This document shows positions 1-8,465 of a stretch of 64,000 nucleotides of DNA, piece by piece; position 1 is the first letter of the stretch; each line of letters begins with the position of its first letter. A program made the translations under genes and the position numbers. Origin of the DNA: Micromonosporaceae bacterium KJ-029. Its GTDB lineage: Bacteria > Actinomycetota > Actinomycetes > Mycobacteriales > Micromonosporaceae. The notes under the pieces are model-generated. The model was not told the DNA's origin, ran no database searches, and worked only from the letters and a program-made list of their open reading frames with translations. The stretch spans positions 1 to 64,000 of the forward strand of contig BIFP01000035.1 of the NCBI GenBank assembly GCA_005402585.1, in the 5' to 3' direction.

Positions 1-86
1 AGGACTCAACGTCCTGGCCGAAGCAGTGCTCACCCGCCGGCGGCTACCGGCACCGAGTCTGACTCACGCCGACCCGGTAAGTCTCA
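1..86. other. Left edge, no assignable gene
   Basis: The stretch before the stop codon of the first minus-strand gene is too short to assign. One plus-strand frame is open from the window edge past base 86 but would overlap the permease gene antisense, so I do not call it. Confidence 0.3.
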
Positions 87-1850
87 TTAGGTCGGTGCGG
101 ACTGGAGCGTGTGCACGACCGAGCGCCGGGTGGCAGCCATCGCGGGGACGGCGGTGAGCGCGGCGATGGCGAGCAGGACTCCGAGTGCGGTGGCGAGCAG
201 CCAGGAACCGGGTGGGTACTGGACCTCGTCGGTGCTGAGGGAGGCAACCAGCGCGATGCCGCCCGGGATCCCCAGGGCGACGCCGGGTATGGCGGGAAGC
301 AGTTGCGCTGCTGCCAGGCCCATGCCGGCCTGCGCGGGCGTGGCACCGAGCGTCCGCGCGACGGCCAGGGGCTGCCGGGCGTCGAGGACCGCGGTCCAGG
401 TGCTCACGACGGTGTTGATGAGCGCAAGGATGCACAGCACGACGGTGAGCAGGAGCATGGCCTGCTCGCCCCGTTCCCACCGGGGATTGGCGAGTTGCGT
501 GTAGCCGAGGTCGAAGCGCACTACACGGGTGTTTTCCATGAGTACGGCGACGAGCGTGGTCGTGGTGATCAGGGTGTTCACCATGACGAGTCGGGCGCGG
601 CGCGGCCGGCGCGCGTTGATGCGCACTCCGATCAGCAGGGCGGTGGGCAGCTGGCGCGACAGCCAGATGCGCCACCGTCGGCGCCGCGGTGGCGTCGCGG
701 CGTCAGCCAGTGCGTGAACGGTGCTGTTGGCGGCGGCGCGCACCACCGGTATCAGCGCCGCCGCCACAGCGATCGTGAGGGCGAGGGCCGTGGCGGCGAT
801 CACTATGCGCAGGGCGGGGGGCTGGGCGTTGACGGAGCCGATGAGTCCGGCGCTGGGGCGGATCAGCACGGGTGCGGCGAACCAGCCGGCGGCCAGGCCC
901 GTGGCGGCGGCGGCGAGCCCGATGACGAGGTATTCGGCGAGGTGGACGGCGGCGATCATGGCCGGTCCGGCGCCGACGGCCTTGAGCAGTCCCACCCGGC
1001 GTCGCTGGCCGATGATCCGGCCCGCGACGATGCCGGCGACGCCGGCCAGGGCAAGGCCGGTGAGCAGCCAACTGCCGACGAGCAGCACCGTTCGCGCGTC
1101 GCTGTACAGCAGACCGTTGAGGTGGGCGATCTCCTGCCAGGTGGTGAGTTGTTCGCTGACGGTGTACGTGGTGCTGGCCGCCGGGTCGGCGAGTTTGAGG
1201 TTCAGGGTGTAGGACAGCGGCTGTTCGCCGGCGAGCGTGGCGATGTCGCTCTGGTCGACCCAGACCAGGCCGCCGCGCTCGACCAGGATGCTGCCGGGGT
1301 AGTGCCATCCGGCGTACGGATACGTCGCTCTCGCGGCGGTGACCGCGGTCCCGACGACGCGCAGCGGATGGCCGTCGATGTCGACCGTGTCGCCGGTGCG
1401 GATGCCGAGGGCGTCGGCGAAGGCGCGCTCGACGACCACTCCGCCGGGGCGTACCCAGGTGCCGTCTGTCACGGCGGGCCGGTTGGTCGACACTGGTGTG
1501 GTGTCCCGGCCCTCGACGACGGCGTGTGCGGACCTGCCGTGGGCCGTCATCGTCAGGTAGGCGATCGGGAAGGGGCCGCTGTGATCGGTGACGCCGGCCG
1601 CGGTGGTCCGCGATGCGAGTTCGTCCAACGCGGCCTGGCCGGTGGCCCGGGGTGTCACGATCACGTCCGGGCCGGCGGTGGCGGTCCGGGTCTGCTGGTA
1701 CGGCCGGTCGGCGATTTCGTTGAGGGTGAGGCCGAGGGTCAGCGTGGCTGTGGCGGCGGTGATGGCGACCAGCAGCAGCACCGCCTCCGTTCGACGCCGG
1801 CGCAGATCCCGCACCAGCAGCCGGCACACGAGCAGCAGGCGTCCGGCCAC
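87..1850 (-). CDS. FtsX-like ABC transporter permease
   Basis: Membrane half of a MacB/LolCDE-type ABC transporter. The protein (587 aa, GTG start) opens with a short cytoplasmic arginine-rich stretch and one membrane helix (about residues 22-45). A large extracytoplasmic domain follows, then three helices around 255-375, a linker and a second block of three helices from about 465 to 575. This is the usual layout of a duplicated FtsX permease. It begins one base after the stop of the ATPase gene, so PadR regulator, ATPase and permease form one operon. MacB-type systems use ATP to drive periplasmic or outer-surface events, often export of peptides or toxic compounds; the substrate cannot be read from sequence. 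Family call firm, substrate unknown. Confidence 0.88.
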   Translation of the reverse strand: MAGRLLLVCRLLVRDLRRRRTEAVLLLVAITAATATLTLGLTLNEIADRPYQQTRTATAGPDVIVTPRATGQAALDELASRTTAAGVTDHSGPFPIAYLTMTAHGRSAHAVVEGRDTTPVSTNRPAVTDGTWVRPGGVVVERAFADALGIRTGDTVDIDGHPLRVVGTAVTAARATYPYAGWHYPGSILVERGGLVWVDQSDIATLAGEQPLSYTLNLKLADPAASTTYTVSEQLTTWQEIAHLNGLLYSDARTVLLVGSWLLTGLALAGVAGIVAGRIIGQRRRVGLLKAVGAGPAMIAAVHLAEYLVIGLAAAATGLAAGWFAAPVLIRPSAGLIGSVNAQPPALRIVIAATALALTIAVAAALIPVVRAAANSTVHALADAATPPRRRRWRIWLSRQLPTALLIGVRINARRPRRARLVMVNTLITTTTLVAVLMENTRVVRFDLGYTQLANPRWERGEQAMLLLTVVLCILALINTVVSTWTAVLDARQPLAVARTLGATPAQAGMGLAAAQLLPAIPGVALGIPGGIALVASLSTDEVQYPPGSWLLATALGVLLAIAALTAVPAMAATRRSVVHTLQSAPT

Positions 1851-1851
1851 G

Positions 1852-2576
<725 letters not shown>

Positions 2577-2580
<4 letters not shown>

Positions 2581-3116
2581 GCCCCTGCCTTCCGTCCGGT
2601 CCGATCGCGCCCGGTCCAGGTGCGCTCGCAGTTCTCCAGCCACTCCAGGTCGGCCCGCAGCCGCAGCACGACACCCTCCAGCAGCAATCCGGCAACCGGG
2701 TCCACCGACCGATCCAACGCGGCGCGCTGGATGTCGCGCAGCCGGCGCAGCACCTCGCGCCGCTGCGCGTCGACCAGGGCCACCGGATCGGCCAGCCGGG
2801 CGGCCGCGGCGGCCACCAGCTTGAGATGGAACTCCGTCAGGTCCGGCTTCGGCCAGCTCACCTCGGCCAGCCAGCCCGCGACCCGCTGCTGCCCGGCCGG
2901 GGTCAGTGCGTACACCCGCCGGTCGGGCCGGTCCGGCAGGCCCTCGGCCCGTTCCGAGGTCACCAGCCCGGCCCTGCCCAGCCGGGCCAACGTCACGTAG
3001 ATCTGTCCGGCGTTCATCGCCTCGCCCAGCGGGCCGAGCGCGGCACGCATCCGGCTGCGCAGCTCATACCCGTGCGCCGGCTCTTTCGCCAGCATGGCCA
3101 GCACCACGTCCTGCAC
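2577..3116 (-). CDS. PadR-family transcriptional regulator
   Basis: First gene of the exporter operon (179 aa, GTG start). Residues 1-80 form the PadR winged helix, with the family wording VVLAMLAKEPAHGYELRSRM at the N terminus and a basic wing near RPDRRVYALTPAG. The C-terminal half is the helical dimerisation region. PadR proteins usually repress neighbouring efflux genes and are released by small toxic ligands. An AAGGG sequence lies about 10 bases before the start, and a 20-bp inverted repeat lies immediately upstream. Autoregulation and exporter control are inferred from position. Confidence 0.85.
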
Positions 3117-3140
3117 CCAGGCACACCCTTCGGATAGATC

Positions 3141-3160
3141 GCTAATAGATAGCCGTTAGC
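3141..3160. promoter_or_regulatory. Candidate PadR operator
   Basis: GCTAA and TTAGC arms separated by 10 bases form a dyad 25 bases before the padR-like GTG, in an AT-rich patch within very GC-rich DNA. The position suits an autoregulatory operator overlapping the promoter. Inferred from symmetry and position only. Confidence 0.4.
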
Positions 3161-3297
3161 TATAGCGCTGTCAAATCCGGCGGCAGGTGTGCGGACCCGC
3201 CCAGACCGTCGGGCGACGGAATGTCGCCATCCCCGCCGCCCGACGGTCAATCCGTACGACCACCCGCGTCAACGGTTTCCGCGACCGGGTGGGTCCG

Positions 3298-4167
3298 TCA
3301 CGTCGGTTCGACGGGTAGCCACAGCTCGCAGGTCGCGGTACTGAAGTCGTCCGCGCGCTCGAGGACCGCAACGATCGAGGGCCCTGGCCGCAGCCGCCAC
3401 GGGTTGGACGGGAACCACTCGGTCGCGGTCGCGGCCCAGGTCTGCTGCAGGGCCTGCGGATGAGCTCCGGCGGTGCGGAAGACCGCCCACCTGCCGGCCG
3501 GTACCTCGATGGCGTCCAGGTCGTCGGGGGCCGACGTGTCCCGGGAAACGGCGACCCCGTGCAGGTAGGTCAGTTCGCTGCCCTCCGTGGCGTCGCCATC
3601 GACGTCGTCGCTGACCTGCAGCAGGCCCCGCGGCTCGGCGTCGCCGAGGGCTTTCAGCCGCAGATGCGCCTCCTGCGGCAGTGCGGCGATGTGCTGCTGG
3701 ATGTGCGGGTTGACGCCCTGGTGGACGAGCGGCACCCGGGCCGCGTGTCCGACCAGCCGGAACGCGGGCCGGTCGACGATGCGGGTGTGCATGGGGATGC
3801 TCCCTTCAACGGTCAGGCGGAACCTGAGCTGCGTTTGTGTGCGAAGGGGGCCTCCGTCGCGGCGAACGTCACCGGGGTTGGCGCCGTGGACCGCCCGGAA
3901 CGCACGGCCGAACGCCTCGGTCGAGCCGTATCCGTGCCGGACGGCGATGCTCAGCAGATCGTCCTCGCCTCGGACGACGTCGGCGGCGGCGACGGTCATG
4001 CGGCGCCGGCGCACGTACTCCGACAGCGGCATGCCGGCCAACGACGAGAACATCCGGCGCAGGTGGTATTCGGTCGTGCCGACCGCCCCGGCCAATCCGG
4101 TGACATCGAATTCCTCGGTGAGATGCTTCTCGACAAGGTCGACAAGCCGGTTGAGTGCCGAGATCAT
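3298..4167 (-). CDS. AraC-type regulator with GyrI-like ligand domain
   Basis: The 289-residue protein combines an N-terminal AraC helix-turn-helix pair (about residues 1-110, with YHLRRMFSSLAGMPLSEYVRRRR) and a C-terminal GyrI-like effector-binding domain (about 130-289, starting MHTRIVDRPAFRLVGHAARV). This layout is that of Rob/SoxS-like and BltR-like regulators that sense amphipathic drugs. The ATG at 4167 has a clear AAGGAG seven bases upstream, so I prefer it to the upstream in-frame start at 4212. Its targets are not evident; the next gene on the same strand is the broken reductase gene. Confidence 0.85.
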   Translation of the reverse strand: MISALNRLVDLVEKHLTEEFDVTGLAGAVGTTEYHLRRMFSSLAGMPLSEYVRRRRMTVAAADVVRGEDDLLSIAVRHGYGSTEAFGRAFRAVHGANPGDVRRDGGPLRTQTQLRFRLTVEGSIPMHTRIVDRPAFRLVGHAARVPLVHQGVNPHIQQHIAALPQEAHLRLKALGDAEPRGLLQVSDDVDGDATEGSELTYLHGVAVSRDTSAPDDLDAIEVPAGRWAVFRTAGAHPQALQQTWAATATEWFPSNPWRLRPGPSIVAVLERADDFSTATCELWLPVEPT

Positions 4168-4977
4168 GAGGCTCCTTTTGGCGTCAATCCTGGCGGAAGA
4201 CACCCCGGGCATGCCCGATCGCTGCGACCCGATCCGATCATCCGATCACCTGTCTGGACGGGAAAGGGTGCGGCGCCGAACTGCCGAGTTGCGTATTGCG
4301 GCCACTCGTCGCGGCGGGTTTACTGCCGGATGTCACTGAAGATGGACACGCGAGTGCGATGGTGGCGAGGGGCCTCGATCTCGTCGATTGTCGCTACGGC
4401 AAGGTCGGCGTACGAGAGATGTGCGACTGCCCCGTCCGGGGCGTGCTCCCCGCCGATCTGGTAGCGGCCGGTGCGTGGGGCGTCCGTATGCAACGCGGCG
4501 GGCGGGGTGAGCATGAGCCAGTCGACCGTGGTGTCTGCTGCCTGGAGCCGGTCCAGACCGGCCGTGTGGGCGATGGCGAAGGGTCGCAGTTCGACGGGTA
4601 GGACGGCGGGATCGTCGAGCAGGAGCCGACCGTCCGCGTCCTTGAGGTTGGCGAACAGGCCGATTACCACCAGTCGGGGGACGCCGGCCCGGGAAAGACC
4701 GTGGAGAAGAGCGTCAGCGGCCTTGGCGAAGAAGTCTGGATCGAGGTCGAGGGTGGCGAGCGCTTCCGGTCCGGATGCGGGGCTGACCGCGTGGACCACG
4801 GCGTCGTGGCCGTGCACGATCGCGGAGACCGACCGCGGGTCGATGATGTCACCGCGTACCGCGGAGGTGATGTCGAGGTATTTTCCGGGATTGCGGACTA
4901 TCGAGGTGATGCGGTGCCCGCGGCGCTGTGCCTCGACGGCAACGGCCCGACCTGCCCGGCCACCGGCGCCGAAAATC

Positions 4978-6373
4978 GGCTCTACTGACGTTGTCGTGGG
5001 TGGGTTGAGCGTGCCGTAGCAGCGCACGCCGTTGCCCGGCCTACGGTTCCGGTTGTCGAGATCGGAATCGGGGCGTATCGGGAAACGGCGTGCGTAATGT
5101 AAGGATATGGCAGCGGCTGCTGGGGCTGCCACGGGTGGTGATCGAGTCGCTGACCGTCGAGGACGACGATGACGGGGACGTGTTGGTCGTCGGGGTGCGG
5201 GCCCGTAAGGGCGCGGCCCGCCGCTGCGGACGGTGCGGTGTGCGGGCGCCCTGGTACGACCGCGGTGCGGGGGTGCGCCGGTGGCGGCATCTGGACTTCG
5301 GCGTGGTGCGGGTGGTTGTCGAGGCAGCCGCACCGCGTGTCGACTGTCCGGTCCACGGTCCGACGGTGGTGGCCGCGCCGTGGGCGCGGCATGGTTCCCG
5401 GTTCACCGCCGCGTTCGAGGACACCTGCGCGTGGCTTGCCGCCCGTACCGCCGCCTCCACGGTCGGCGAGCTGCTCCGTGTGTCGTGGCGGGCGGTGACC
5501 GGCATCGCCGCCCGGGTCGTCACCGAGGCTTGCGGCACGACTGATCGGCTCGACGGGTTGCGGCGCATCGGCATCGACGAGGTGGCCTACCGCAAGGGCC
5601 AGCGGTACCTGACCGTCGTGGTCGACCACGACACCGGCCGTCTCGTCTGGGCCCGGGCCGGGCGGGACAAGGCCACCGTGGCCGCGTTCTTCGACGACCT
5701 CGGCGCGCAGCGGTCCGCCCAGCTGACACACGTCTCGGCCGACGCCGCGGAGTGGATCAACAGCGTGGTCACGCAGCGGGCGCCGCAGGCGGTGCGCTGC
5801 CTGGACCCCTACCACCTCGTCGCGTGGGCCACCGACGCCCTGGACAAGGTCCGCCGCCAGGTGTGGAACACCGCCCGCGGCGGCACGGGCCGACGCAACG
5901 CGACCTCCCGCATGCTCAAAGGCGCCCGCTGGGCGCTGTGGCGCAACCCCGACCGGCTGACCGACACGCAGAAGCAGACCCTGGCGACAATCCAGGCCAC
6001 GAACAAGCCGCTGTACCGCGCCTACCTACTCAAAGAGCAACTACGCGAGATCGTGGCGGTCAAAGGCGAAAACGGCAAACTGCTGCTCGCCGCGTGGCTG
6101 CGCTGGGCAGCCCGTAGCCGACTGCCACCGTTCGTCAAGCTCGCCGCCACGATCCGCGCACACCTGCACGCGATCCACAACATGCTCGACTGCGGACTGT
6201 CCAACGCCCGGATCGAGGCGAACAACACCCACCTACGACTGCTGACCCGCCAAGGCTACGGCTACCACTCCGCCGACGCCCTGATCACCATGGCCATGCT
6301 CCGCCGCGGCGGCCTATGCCCACCCCTCCCCGGACGATCATGAAACCCGACCCACGACAACGTCAGGAGACCC
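4978..6373 (+). mobile_element. Complete ISL3-family insertion sequence, 1,396 bp
   Basis: Bounded by imperfect 29-base terminal inverted repeats (left begins GGCTCTACTGACGTTGTCG, right complement GGGTCTCCTGACGTTGTCG; about 25 of 29 match). It is flanked by an exact 8-base target duplication CGAAAATC at 4970-4977 and 6374-6381. GGCTCT-type ends and 8-base duplications are hallmarks of ISL3. It carries one transposase gene. Intact ends, an intact reading frame and the perfect duplication suggest a recent insertion. Confidence 0.95.
5090..6343 (+). CDS. ISL3-family transposase
   Basis: DDE transposase of 417 residues (GTG start). The N terminus has a cysteine-based zinc-binding region (CGRCG, then CPVHG near residue 85) followed by a helix-turn-helix. 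The DDE core starts at about residue 160 with IGIDEVAYRKGQRYLTVVVD and continues with the second aspartate region (HVSADAAEWI) and the C-terminal glutamate region (SNARIEANNTHLRLLTRQGYG). Length and motif order are normal for ISL3. The stop codon touches the right terminal repeat. It is the only gene of the element and appears intact. Confidence 0.93.
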   Translation: MRNVRIWQRLLGLPRVVIESLTVEDDDDGDVLVVGVRARKGAARRCGRCGVRAPWYDRGAGVRRWRHLDFGVVRVVVEAAAPRVDCPVHGPTVVAAPWARHGSRFTAAFEDTCAWLAARTAASTVGELLRVSWRAVTGIAARVVTEACGTTDRLDGLRRIGIDEVAYRKGQRYLTVVVDHDTGRLVWARAGRDKATVAAFFDDLGAQRSAQLTHVSADAAEWINSVVTQRAPQAVRCLDPYHLVAWATDALDKVRRQVWNTARGGTGRRNATSRMLKGARWALWRNPDRLTDTQKQTLATIQATNKPLYRAYLLKEQLREIVAVKGENGKLLLAAWLRWAARSRLPPFVKLAATIRAHLHAIHNMLDCGLSNARIEANNTHLRLLTRQGYGYHSADALITMAMLRRGGLCPPLPGRS

Positions 6374-6455
6374 CGAAAATCGCGATGCTGGTCATGGCGT
6401 GACGCTAGGCGGCTGTGGGGCGGTTACTGCAACGGTACTGGGGTAGGTTCGAGCG

Positions 6456-6827
6456 GTGACGGTGCGGCTTGACGCGGGGATGTTCGATCCGGCCTGTCCG
6501 TCGAGTGTGGTGCCGTTCCAGATCGGCGACAAATGGACCGGGATGGTGGTGCTCTGCCTGGAACATGGGCCACGCCGATTCGGTGAACTCCGGGTGCCGT
6601 TGCGGACGGTCACGCCGAAGGTTCTGACTGAGACATTGCGGGCCATGGAACGCAACGGCCTCATCACCCGTACGTCCTACGACGAGAACCCGCCGCGCGT
6701 CGAATACGCACTGACGTCACTTGGTCGGAGCCTGCTGACTCTTATCGATGCTGCGCGATCCTGGACCAGAGAGCACATGTCCGAGCTGTTGGACGCCCGC
6801 GAGTCGTACGACTCGCGCTTGTCATGA
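6456..6827 (+). CDS. HxlR-family transcriptional regulator
   Basis: Short winged-helix regulator (123 aa) with typical HxlR wording: an N-terminal cysteine (FDPACPSSVVPFQIGDKWT), RRFGELRVPLRTVTPKVLTETLRAMERNGLI and a wing ending RVEYALTSLGRSL. HxlR proteins often sense reactive electrophiles or oxidants through a conserved Cys and repress a divergent oxidoreductase. Here the divergent partner is the reductase gene whose ATG is only 60 bases away and which is now broken by the ISL3 element. The regulator has therefore probably lost its main target. The short intergenic region holds two GTTACTG/GTACTG-like words at 6423-6440 that may be its binding site. Confidence 0.85.
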   Translation: MTVRLDAGMFDPACPSSVVPFQIGDKWTGMVVLCLEHGPRRFGELRVPLRTVTPKVLTETLRAMERNGLITRTSYDENPPRVEYALTSLGRSLLTLIDAARSWTREHMSELLDARESYDSRLS

Positions 6828-6921
6828 TGTGTCGCCGGCCGGGTCGCTGAACGTCCCAGTATGCGACGTTTCACGGCCGGTCCGGGGGGCCACATCCCCT
6901 GTCCGCGCGGCGGAGAATCGG

Positions 6922-7449
6922 GTGGTGACCTCCCTCGTCGTCCGCGACCGCAACCATTCCGACCTGCCCGGATGTGTCGACCTCCTCGCCGTGGTGCACG
7001 GCACTGACGGCTATCCGCTCAACTGGCCCGCCGATCCGTACCGCTGGTTGTGCCCGCCGGAGTTGCGGCACGCGTGGGTCGCCGAGGCCGATGGCGCCGG
7101 CTTGGTCGGGCACCTCGCCGTCCACCGCACACCGCCGACGGATGGCGGCGGCCCGGACCACGCCGAAGTCGCCCGACTGTTCGTGGCGCCCGCCTTCCGT
7201 CGCCGCCGGGTCGGTACCGCCCTGCTCGGGCAGGCGCGGCGGTGGGCGGTCGACTGCCAGGTCGACCTGACGCTGGAGGTCGTCGACCAGCGGAGGTCGC
7301 CGGCCGTCGCGCTGTACGAGCGCGACGGCTGGCGACACACGGCGACCGTCGCCGCCGGCTGGACCGCCCCGGACGGCCGCCCGGTCGCTTTGCGCCGCTA
7401 CGTTCTCTCCCACGGCACGCAAGTTCCCGATGGTATCGATCCGCAATAA
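6922..7449 (+). CDS. GNAT-family N-acetyltransferase
   Basis: Acetyl-CoA dependent acetyltransferase of about 175 residues. The acetyl-CoA loop is visible as VAPAFRRRRVGTALLGQARRWA, followed by the usual C-terminal strand region (RSPAVALYERDGWRHT). GTG codons at 6922 and 6925 are both possible; a GGAG at 6912-6915 fits either. The frame is open further upstream but that part lacks family features. No operon partner is obvious; the substrate is unknown. Confidence 0.8.
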   Translation: MVTSLVVRDRNHSDLPGCVDLLAVVHGTDGYPLNWPADPYRWLCPPELRHAWVAEADGAGLVGHLAVHRTPPTDGGGPDHAEVARLFVAPAFRRRRVGTALLGQARRWAVDCQVDLTLEVVDQRRSPAVALYERDGWRHTATVAAGWTAPDGRPVALRRYVLSHGTQVPDGIDPQ

Positions 7450-7533
7450 TGGATCGAACGCCTGAGTAAACCTCCCGGGCCCTGCTGGCTGTATTCGGAT
7501 GTCGATGTCAGCACCGGAGGAAGGACGCGGCAC

Positions 7534-7761
7534 ATGGTTGACGCTGTCGTGTTGGTGATCGTGGTAGCGGGCGCCCGGTTGGTGTACTCGCTGGTGTCGC
7601 TCCAAACCTGGCCGGCGCGGGCTCGGGCCCGGGCGGAGATGGTGGCTCTCCTGCTACCGGTGGCCGGACCGGGCGGGGTGGTGGAGACCGCCGCGCCGGA
7701 CGGGAGCACGGTGGTCGTGCGGTTGGCGCCGGTCCTGCCGGCGGTGGAGGTGGGCCGATGA
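7534..7761 (+). CDS. Small hypothetical protein upstream of sigma factor
   Basis: A 75-residue protein with one hydrophobic N-terminal segment (AVVLVIVVAGARLVYSLV) and a short polar C terminus. A strong ribosome site (GGAGGAAGG) precedes its ATG. Its stop overlaps the sigma-factor ATG by four bases (ATGA), so the two are translationally coupled. I do not recognise the family. Position suggests a small membrane partner or anti-sigma-like accessory for the sigma factor, but no such domain can be seen. Confidence 0.65.
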   Translation: MVDAVVLVIVVAGARLVYSLVSLQTWPARARARAEMVALLLPVAGPGGVVETAAPDGSTVVVRLAPVLPAVEVGR

Positions 7762-8465
7762 ACTCCGAGCCGGCCGGGCGTCAGCGCGACTTCGCGACGT
7801 TCTTCGCGTGCACGTATTCGTCCATCCTGGCTCAGGCGATCATGCTGAGCGGCGACCGGGCGGACGCCGAGGACGCGACGCAGGAGGCGTTCGCCGAGGC
7901 GTACCGGGTGTGGGACCGGATCGGCGCCTACGACGTGCCCGAGGCGTGGGTCCGCAGGGCAATGGTCCAGCGCCTGTGGAAGGTGTACCGCAAGCGGAGG
8001 ACCGGTCAGGAGCGGCTGCTGCACCTGCCCGTGCCGGCCCAGGCGAGCCCGGAACAGACCGCGGAGGCGCGCGAGGTGCTCCGCCTGCTCGCCACGCTGC
8101 CGCCCCGGCAGCGGATCACGCTGGCGCTGTTCGGCCTGGGGGGCTGGTCGCAGCAGGAGATCGCGACAACGCTGCGGATGACTCGCGGCGGCGTGGCCGC
8201 CAACGTGGCCAAGGCGCGTCAGACGTTGAGGGAGGCGCTGGGGATGACGGCCGACGAGGTGACCGGACGGGAGCCGCTGGTGGCCCAGATGGGCGCGGCG
8301 TGGCTGGGCCGGTTCGGGGCGCATCGGATCGGTGCCGGCCAGGACCCGCTGATCCGGGCGCTGCTCGACACGCAGGCGTGGGTGCGGGCGGCTGTCGAGG
8401 CCGATCCGCAGACGCTCGACCGAGCCCGCGCCGCCCTGGCCGACCGCCTGCCGGAGGGCCGGTGA
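7758..8465 (+). CDS. ECF RNA polymerase sigma factor
   Basis: A 235-residue ECF sigma-70 factor. Region 2 is seen in DAEDATQEAFAEAYRVWDRI, the linker carries YRKRRTGQERLL, and region 4 is PRQRITLALFGLGGWSQQEIATTLRMTRGGVAANVAKARQ, with the helix-turn-helix that reads the -35 element. About 60 residues follow region 4, an extension possibly involved in signal sensing. It overlaps both neighbours by four bases, giving a three-gene operon: small membrane protein, sigma factor, M48 protease. The operon suggests control in response to envelope conditions. Confidence 0.85.
   Translation: MNSEPAGRQRDFATFFACTYSSILAQAIMLSGDRADAEDATQEAFAEAYRVWDRIGAYDVPEAWVRRAMVQRLWKVYRKRRTGQERLLHLPVPAQASPEQTAEAREVLRLLATLPPRQRITLALFGLGGWSQQEIATTLRMTRGGVAANVAKARQTLREALGMTADEVTGREPLVAQMGAAWLGRFGAHRIGAGQDPLIRALLDTQAWVRAAVEADPQTLDRARAALADRLPEGR

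Larger units (their letters stand above)
4320..6395 (-). pseudogene. NAD(P)-binding reductase gene split by ISL3 insertion
   Basis: An atypical short-chain dehydrogenase (NmrA/YwnB-like, Rossmann glycine motif GAGGRAG) is cut in two. The start ATG at 6395 and first seven codons (MTSIAIF) lie right of the insertion. The rest, from IFGAGGRAG to the TAA at 4320, lies left of it. Removing 4978-6373 and one copy of the 8-base target duplication restores one frame of about 223 residues starting MTSIAIFGAGGRAG. No suitable start exists on the left part alone: the apparent N-terminal extension reads into the transposon. The gene faces the HxlR regulator at 6456, a common regulator/reductase pairing. 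The protein is almost certainly not made. Confidence 0.9.

Noticed and set aside
4983..5333. N-terminal extension of the reductase frame through the left end of the ISL3 element
   Set aside because: The extension is transposon sequence with arginine/proline-rich low complexity. The true N terminus lies on the other side of the element.
7808..8461. Apparent 920-residue fusion frame starting inside the sigma-factor gene
   Set aside because: The first 218 codons are a shifted-frame shadow of the sigma gene. The protease starts at the GTG overlapping the sigma stop at 8462.
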